This document shows positions 5,674 to 9,715 of a stretch of DNA of 9,715 nt, piece by piece. Source of the DNA: Oscillospiraceae bacterium (GTDB taxonomy: Bacteria; Bacillota; Clostridia; Oscillospirales; Ruminococcaceae); NCBI GenBank assembly GCA_017848075.1, contig JAGALG010000053.1:1-9715 (forward strand), read 5' to 3'. The number at the start of each line of letters is the position of its first letter. Within the stretch, counting starts at the first letter, position 1. The notes beneath the pieces were generated by a model. It did no database searches. It saw only the letters and a program-made list of their open reading frames with translations, and was not told the DNA's origin. The translations under genes were made by a program, and so were the position numbers.

Positions 5674-6615
5674 TTAATACAGCGCATCCTTTGCGTTTTC
5701 CGGAATCACTTCCTTCATGGCGGCGATGGCTACTTCGATCATTTCATCATCCGGTTCCCGAGTAGTCAGACGCTGTGTCCAGAGACCCGGCGCAGACAGA
5801 ATACGGGTAAAGGTATTATCGTGGCGGCCGGCAAACTTGATGCATTCGTAAGCCAAAGACATGGTGATTGGCAGACAAAGCAGTTTGATTATCACATGGG
5901 TCCACACATTGCCCCAGCTGATAAAGGAGAACACAAGGATAGACAGGATCAAGGTGATCACAATGAAGCTGGTACCGCAGCGAGGATGGAAGCGAGTATA
6001 CTTGCGTACATTTTCCACAGTCAGTTCCTCGCCATGTTCATAGCAGAAGATACATTTATGCTCAGCTCCATGGTACATAAAGGTGCGCTTGATGTCTTCC
6101 ATGTGGCTGACCGCATAGAGGTACACAAAGAAAATGGCCAGCTTCATACAGCTTTCGATGGCGGTCAGCAGCACATTACTTCCGATGAAAGGCTGTACCT
6201 GTTTTACCAGGAAGGCGGGCAGGAACATGAACAGTCCTAACGCCAAACATACTGCTAATACCATGATGACACTTTCAAACACAGTATTATATTTATCCCC
6301 CAGCTTTGCTCTGAGCTTTTTCTCAAATTCAGACTCTTCTTCCTCCAAAGAGCCGCTGAGCTCTGCGGAGCGCATCAAATAAGTATAACCTTCCTTCATG
6401 CTTTCAAAGAAGTTAAAAATACCACGAATAAAAGGTGCTTTTTTATACCAGGTCTTTTTGGGAGTAGGGGAGACCTCGGTTTGAATACTGCCGTCCGGCA
6501 TACGAACGGAGAGAGCGGTCTTTTCCGGACCGCGCATCATAATGCCTTCCAGAACAGCCTGACCACCGATACTGGTTTTCAGGCAATCGGAACAAGCGTT
6601 GTTTTTCTTTTCCAT
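5674..6615 (-). CDS. yqhQ: DUF1385 family membrane protein (YqhQ-like)
   Basis: A 313-residue polytopic membrane protein of the DUF1385 (YqhQ) family, whose function is not established. Family marks: GGQAVLEGIMMRGP (17-30), a first conserved block with PFIRGIFNF, the motif YHGAEHKCI (181-189), and FHPRCGTSF (209-217). Predicted membrane segments lie at about 113-137, 148-170, 215-233 and 240-257, with a stretch of acidic residues (EEEES) before the first. A CxxC pair (C8, C11) is near the N-terminus. The frame is open upstream to an ATG at 6729, but the ATG at 6615-6613 is chosen because GGAAAGGAG (6635-6627) lies 11 nt upstream and the conserved family start is near it. The gene sits directly before prmC with one base between stop and start. 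In many Clostridia DUF1385, prmC and prfA are neighbours (recalled), which supports the assignment. Confidence 0.9.
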   Translation of the reverse strand: MEKKNNACSDCLKTSIGGQAVLEGIMMRGPEKTALSVRMPDGSIQTEVSPTPKKTWYKKAPFIRGIFNFFESMKEGYTYLMRSAELSGSLEEEESEFEKKLRAKLGDKYNTVFESVIMVLAVCLALGLFMFLPAFLVKQVQPFIGSNVLLTAIESCMKLAIFFVYLYAVSHMEDIKRTFMYHGAEHKCIFCYEHGEELTVENVRKYTRFHPRCGTSFIVITLILSILVFSFISWGNVWTHVIIKLLCLPITMSLAYECIKFAGRHDNTFTRILSAPGLWTQRLTTREPDDEMIEVAIAAMKEVIPENAKDALY

Positions 6616-6626
6616 AGGGGAGAGAA

Positions 6627-6635
6627 CTCCTTTCC
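6627..6635 (-). promoter_or_regulatory. Ribosome binding site deciding the yqhQ start
   Basis: GGAAAGGAG on the minus strand, 11 nt before the ATG at 6615. It supports this start over the upstream in-frame ATG at 6729, which has no purine-rich site before it. Confidence 0.75.
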
Positions 6636-6748
6636 AACAACAGTTTCTGCTGTACAGGAATTTGTGAAAAAATCCACAATCACTATCATAAACAGAAAAC
6701 GGTGATTTTTCAATCCAAAGAATGGACAAAATTTTATTATTTTTGATC

Positions 6749-6757
6749 AGTATAGCA
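6749..6757 (-). promoter_or_regulatory. Likely extended -10 promoter for yqhQ-prmC-HAD
   Basis: Minus-strand TGCTATACT at 6757-6749 is a TGn extended -10 with a good hexamer (TATACT). No good -35 box is seen 16-18 bp upstream. The start would be near 6742, giving a leader of about 125 bases. The surrounding gap (6616-6805) is AT-rich and holds no other gene that I can support. Confidence 0.5.
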
Positions 6758-6805
6758 CAATAATGTGTACAAAGTATGAAATAGCATCACGAAAGTGAAA
6801 CTTTT

Positions 6806-8215
6806 CTATGGGTTATTCTTTGCCAATGGCAAGGAAATGGTTACCGTGGTACCGGAGCCTTCCACAGATCCGATGCTCAGGTTGCCTCCATGAAGACTGA
6901 TAATTTCATCTGCTACAGCAAGTCCAATACCGGAACCCCGTCGGGTAGAATTGGCTTTGTAGAATTTTTCCTTGATTTTTGGCAAGTCAGTGGAATTGAT
7001 GCCGCAGCCCGTATCCGCAATGGTGACAACGGCACGATCCTCCAACAGAGAAGCGGCAACAGTAACACTATCGCCGGAATCGGAGTATTTGATGGCGTTG
7101 TCAATGATGTTAATGAACACCTGACGCAGACGGTTCGGGTCAGCGTTGATGGGGATAATATCCATTGGTTCATCGTAAACCAGTTCGATCTGCTCTCGTT
7201 TTGCTCGTTCCACAAACATGAGGACGGCATCGGATAATTCCGCAATCAGATCCAGCTTGCTGAGATTCAGCTGCATACGGCCGCTCTGGATACGGGAGAA
7301 GTCCAACAGTTCTTCTACCATCGAAGACAAGCGGTCGCTTTCCTTTAAAATAACGCCCATACCTTTCTGCATGGTTTCCTGATCTGCATCGCCATCCTTC
7401 AGGGTTTCTGCCCAGCCGCGGATTGCGGTCAAAGGAGTACGAAGCTCGTGGGATACGGAGGAAATGAAGTCATTCTTCATCTTTTCGTTTTCCTGCAATT
7501 CCTCGGCCATGTAGTTGATAACATCGCAAAGCTCACCGACCTCATCGTCATAACGCTTCTGCAAGCGCACAGAGAAGTCGCCGTGAGCAATACGCTGCGC
7601 TGTTTTGCCGACCTGATCGACCGGGTTAACAACTGAGCTGATAAAGTAGGAGTTGGAGATCACGACAAAGAAAATAATGATCATGCAGACAACAGCTACC
7701 ATTGCAATGTACAGAATGATCTGTGCGTTGATCTCGGACAAAGAAACAACATAGCGCAGTGCTGTCAGTTCAGAGTCAGCAGAGGTAGACACACAAAGAC
7801 TGTAGGCAATGATTGGTTCATTGTTGATAGAACCTTCCCAAACACCATCCCGTGTGGAACTGCTAAGTGCTTCCTCAAAGTCCGGCATGGACAGGTCGGA
7901 AGATGGAGAAAAGCCACTGGAGGTCAAAATCACTTGACCGGTAGCATCAATCGCCATCAGCTCCATCTTATCTTTCATATCGAAGCCTTCTACCACAGAG
8001 CGCAAGGCAGAGTCGAAGTCCACGGAGCTGTCCTCGGCGTAGTTGACCAAGAGAGTATCGTTGACCGTGGCATTGGAGCGCATGATCTGCAGTGCGTTGT
8101 TATAAAAATAGCCGCGGATAAAAACAGCAGAAGCAATAATCACTGCGGACAGAAGCAGAAGAATGACCAGAAAGCTGTTATAAAGCCAGCGTTTGGTGAT
8201 TCGTTTCACAGCCAC
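6806..8215 (-). CDS. Membrane sensor histidine kinase
   Basis: A 469-residue sensor kinase that autophosphorylates and passes phosphate to the response regulator encoded just upstream. Order of domains: membrane helix about 13-33, an extracytoplasmic sensor domain about 34-165 (Cache-like fold possible, not proven), second helix about 165-187, HAMP about 188-241, H-box SHELRTPL with His256, then the ATPase with N-box NIIDNAIKYS (369-378), G1 DTGCGI (401-406), F-box EKFYKA, and G2 GSGIGLA (427-433). All catalytic residues look intact. The start is GTG at 8215-8213, chosen because AAAGGGGGG (8231-8223) is 7 nt upstream; a second GTG two codons on is at a poorer distance. The gene follows the response regulator by 33 bp. 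No convincing terminator lies after its TAG, so some transcription may reach yqhQ. It resembles the PhoR/WalK/ResE-type kinases. Confidence 0.95.
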   Translation of the reverse strand: MAVKRITKRWLYNSFLVILLLLSAVIIASAVFIRGYFYNNALQIMRSNATVNDTLLVNYAEDSSVDFDSALRSVVEGFDMKDKMELMAIDATGQVILTSSGFSPSSDLSMPDFEEALSSSTRDGVWEGSINNEPIIAYSLCVSTSADSELTALRYVVSLSEINAQIILYIAMVAVVCMIIIFFVVISNSYFISSVVNPVDQVGKTAQRIAHGDFSVRLQKRYDDEVGELCDVINYMAEELQENEKMKNDFISSVSHELRTPLTAIRGWAETLKDGDADQETMQKGMGVILKESDRLSSMVEELLDFSRIQSGRMQLNLSKLDLIAELSDAVLMFVERAKREQIELVYDEPMDIIPINADPNRLRQVFINIIDNAIKYSDSGDSVTVAASLLEDRAVVTIADTGCGINSTDLPKIKEKFYKANSTRRGSGIGLAVADEIISLHGGNLSIGSVEGSGTTVTISLPLAKNNP

Positions 8216-8222
8216 CCAAACG

Positions 8223-8231
8223 CCCCCCTTT
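8223..8231 (-). promoter_or_regulatory. Ribosome binding site deciding the GTG start of the kinase
   Basis: AAAGGGGGG on the minus strand, 7 nt before the GTG at 8215. It lacks the middle A of AGGAGG, and the kinase uses GTG, so its translation may be lower than that of the regulator upstream (inferred). Confidence 0.7.
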
Positions 8232-8248
8232 CTGTCGTTATAGATTAT

Positions 8249-8944
8249 TTAAATGGTCCACTTATAACCATAACCCCAAACTGTGGTCAGGTATTTCGGA
8301 TTAGACGGTTCATCCTCGATCTTCATACGCAGACGGCGGATATTCACATCGACGATTTTTACATCACCAAAGTAGTTTTCGCCCCAAACCTGGGTCAGAA
8401 TTGCATTACGCTCCAAAGCAACATTGGGGTTTTTCAGGAAGAACTCCATGATCTGGAATTCCACTTGTGTCAGGTCGATGTTCTGACCGTTCTTTTTCAA
8501 GGTTCTGCTGCGATCATTCAATGTAAATGGTCCGGACTGGATTTCGGAAGGGTCTTCCACCACAGCAGCAGTCATATTAACACGGCGATGGAGAGCATCC
8601 ACACGAGCGATCAGCTCTGATGGACCAAAAGGCTTGGTGATGTAATCATCCGCACCATACATCAGAGCGGAAACTTTATCCATCTCCTGAGATTTGGCTG
8701 AGAGCATAATGATTCCCACCGTGCTGCTGCGTTTGCGGATTTCTTTGCAAATGGAGATACCGTCTGTACCGGGCATCATAATGTCCAAAAGAACGATGTC
8801 AAAATCGCCTCCGCTTTCATCAAAGGCTTTCAAAGCATCGTCGCCGGTGGGTTTATCCACGACTTCATAGCCGCTGCGTTTCAAGTTGATAACGACAAAA
8901 TCGCGGATCACATCTTCGTCTTCCGCTACCAGAATTCGTTTCAT
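8249..8944 (-). CDS. OmpR/PhoB-family response regulator
   Basis: A 231-residue two-domain regulator. The receiver domain (1-120) has the acidic pair E8/D9, phospho-acceptor D54 in LLDIMMPGTDG, the conserved Ser82 of MLSAKS, and K104 in TKPFGPSEL. A linker of about 15 residues leads to a winged-helix DNA-binding domain (about 137-231) with LTQVEFQIMEFFLKNPN, the recognition helix VDVNIRRLRMKIED, and the closing YLTTVWGYGYKW. When phosphorylated by the neighbouring kinase it should bind tandem sites as a dimer and control transcription. Start ATG at 8944-8942 has AGAAAGGA (8960-8953), spacing 8. It follows the upstream partial gene by 19 bp, so it is part of that operon. The target genes are unknown; the operon promoter lies outside the window. 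Confidence 0.96.
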   Translation of the reverse strand: MKRILVAEDEDVIRDFVVINLKRSGYEVVDKPTGDDALKAFDESGGDFDIVLLDIMMPGTDGISICKEIRKRSSTVGIIMLSAKSQEMDKVSALMYGADDYITKPFGPSELIARVDALHRRVNMTAAVVEDPSEIQSGPFTLNDRSRTLKKNGQNIDLTQVEFQIMEFFLKNPNVALERNAILTQVWGENYFGDVKIVDVNIRRLRMKIEDEPSNPKYLTTVWGYGYKWTI

Positions 8945-8963
8945 AGGATCAATCCTTTCTTAC

Positions 8964-9715
8964 TTAGTTGGTAAATTCAAAGAGCTCATTCAGCTGTTCC
9001 TTCGTGATTGCCAGCTGAGGATCAGCATTTTCCGGGATGTGGGCGTAGTATTCAAACAAGCCCTGCTGTCCCAAAAGCTCGAAATATTCGCTTTCAAAGC
9101 GGTCGTGATAGTCTTTGACAGAGTAAACCTTCAGACGCAGCAGCAGGGAGGAGCTATCCTCCAGTGTGCCATTATAGCGAATGAAGCTCCATTCGTTGTT
9201 TTCCGGCTGGCTGACAATGGTGACCGTACCGATCCAGCTTTCCGGGAGACGGAGCAGATAGCGGTTCTCCTCATTGATGACACAGGAGGTGGTGGGAACC
9301 AAGGTGCGTCCTACACCCAAGCGATGGAAGGTGGTAAGATATAGTACATCTTCTTCCTCCTCGTATCCGGGGAGAGGAACAACGGTTGGCATCTCCATAA
9401 TGCCGTCCTGATCTGTGTCCTGGCAAATTGTGGAGGTTGGCCGCAAAGTATTTCCGGAAAGGCGGGTCTCATCACTGTCTAAAAGGTTGGCCAGTTCGTT
9501 GCCGTAAGCAGTGACGATCTGGGTCACCAGACGACTTTCGTTGCGCTGAATTTCGATTCGGCTGTCAATAAACAGGCCGGGAGTTACATTATCCACCATG
9601 CCGCTCTGGACACTGACAAGCTCTGCATCTCCGTAGGGAAGCTCCAGGGTACTCATACAGTCCAGTGTGGTTTTTCCGCTGATATTGACTGTGCTGGTGA
9701 TGAAGGAAACAAGGC
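8964..9715 (-). CDS. Probable exported protein with a DxDxDG calcium-type loop (5' end missing)
   Basis: The frame is open to the window edge, so the start is missing; the ATG at 9656 is internal because the 19 codons before it also read as protein (ending ISGKTTLDC). What is visible is about 250 residues of mostly beta-type sequence with aromatic and polar residues and no membrane helix. A loop DTDQDGIMEMP (about 9419-9387) matches the DxDxDG calcium-binding pattern seen in EF-hand, VCBS and FG-GAP type repeats. A cysteine-poor, Ser/Thr-rich, glutamate-rich composition suits a secreted or lipid-anchored protein, but the signal peptide would be outside the window. It ends 19 bp before the response regulator on the same strand, so it may supply or modulate the kinase signal. 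I recall similar genes beside two-component systems in gut Clostridia; this is not checked. Function not known. Confidence 0.8.
   Translation of the reverse strand, partial: LVSFITSTVNISGKTTLDCMSTLELPYGDAELVSVQSGMVDNVTPGLFIDSRIEIQRNESRLVTQIVTAYGNELANLLDSDETRLSGNTLRPTSTICQDTDQDGIMEMPTVVPLPGYEEEEDVLYLTTFHRLGVGRTLVPTTSCVINEENRYLLRLPESWIGTVTIVSQPENNEWSFIRYNGTLEDSSSLLLRLKVYSVKDYHDRFESEYFELLGQQGLFEYYAHIPENADPQLAITKEQLNELFEFTN

Noticed and set aside
6616..6729. N-terminal extension of YqhQ by 38 residues from the ATG at 6729
   Set aside because: No ribosome binding site at the upstream ATG, the predicted transcript start is only about 13 nt before it, and the conserved family start is near the ATG at 6615.
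6791..6806. Hairpin GAAAGT/ACTTTTC after the kinase gene as a terminator
   Set aside because: Stem is short, AT-rich and bulged, and no T-run follows on the minus strand.
7934..8620. A 228-codon plus-strand open frame opposite the kinase and regulator
   Set aside because: It spans two conserved minus-strand genes and the gap between them; no ribosome binding site or domain supports it.

Overview
The window looks like an ordinary chromosomal stretch from a low-to-medium GC Gram-positive anaerobe of the class Clostridia, probably a gut Oscillospiraceae-type organism. This is inferred from strong AGGAGG-type ribosome binding sites, consensus sigma-A promoters, many PadR/DUF2812-type genes in that group, a YqhQ (DUF1385)-prmC pair and an OmpR-type two-component system. 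No rRNA, tRNA, CRISPR array, transposase or phage gene was seen. Coding density is high and the longest gap between genes is about 190 bp.

Layout. (1) 1-1204, plus strand: the 3' part of an ABC exporter (membrane domain fused to ATPase), ending at a bidirectional terminator that fills the whole 26-bp gap to the next, convergent gene. (2) 2741-1231, minus strand: a PadR-family repressor and a DUF2812 membrane protein, overlapping by ATGA and read from a perfect consensus promoter that overlaps a tandem-repeat operator. (3) 2931-4110, plus strand: an ECF-type sigma factor and a single-pass membrane protein that is probably its anti-sigma factor, read from a sigma-A-like promoter back to back with the PadR promoter. 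(4) 4111-4166: a second bidirectional terminator. (5) 9715-4167, minus strand: a partial exported protein, a response regulator, a sensor histidine kinase, then YqhQ (DUF1385), PrmC and a HAD phosphatase. The first three genes are closely spaced and form one signalling unit. The last three form a second unit that starts after a 190-bp gap with a likely extended -10 promoter.

How the genes work together. There are three separate signal-response units: PadR/DUF2812 (cytoplasmic repressor controlling a membrane protein), sigma/anti-sigma (membrane protein holding a sigma factor), and the two-component system with its upstream exported protein. The housekeeping part is prmC, which methylates release factors, coupled to yqhQ. 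The usual prmC partner prfA is not next to it; a HAD phosphatase and then a terminator occupy that place.

I did not find a clearly new biological system. The most interesting items are the compact PadR operator/divergent promoter region, the non-canonical anti-sigma candidate, and the exported protein with a DxDxDG loop placed directly before the two-component genes.
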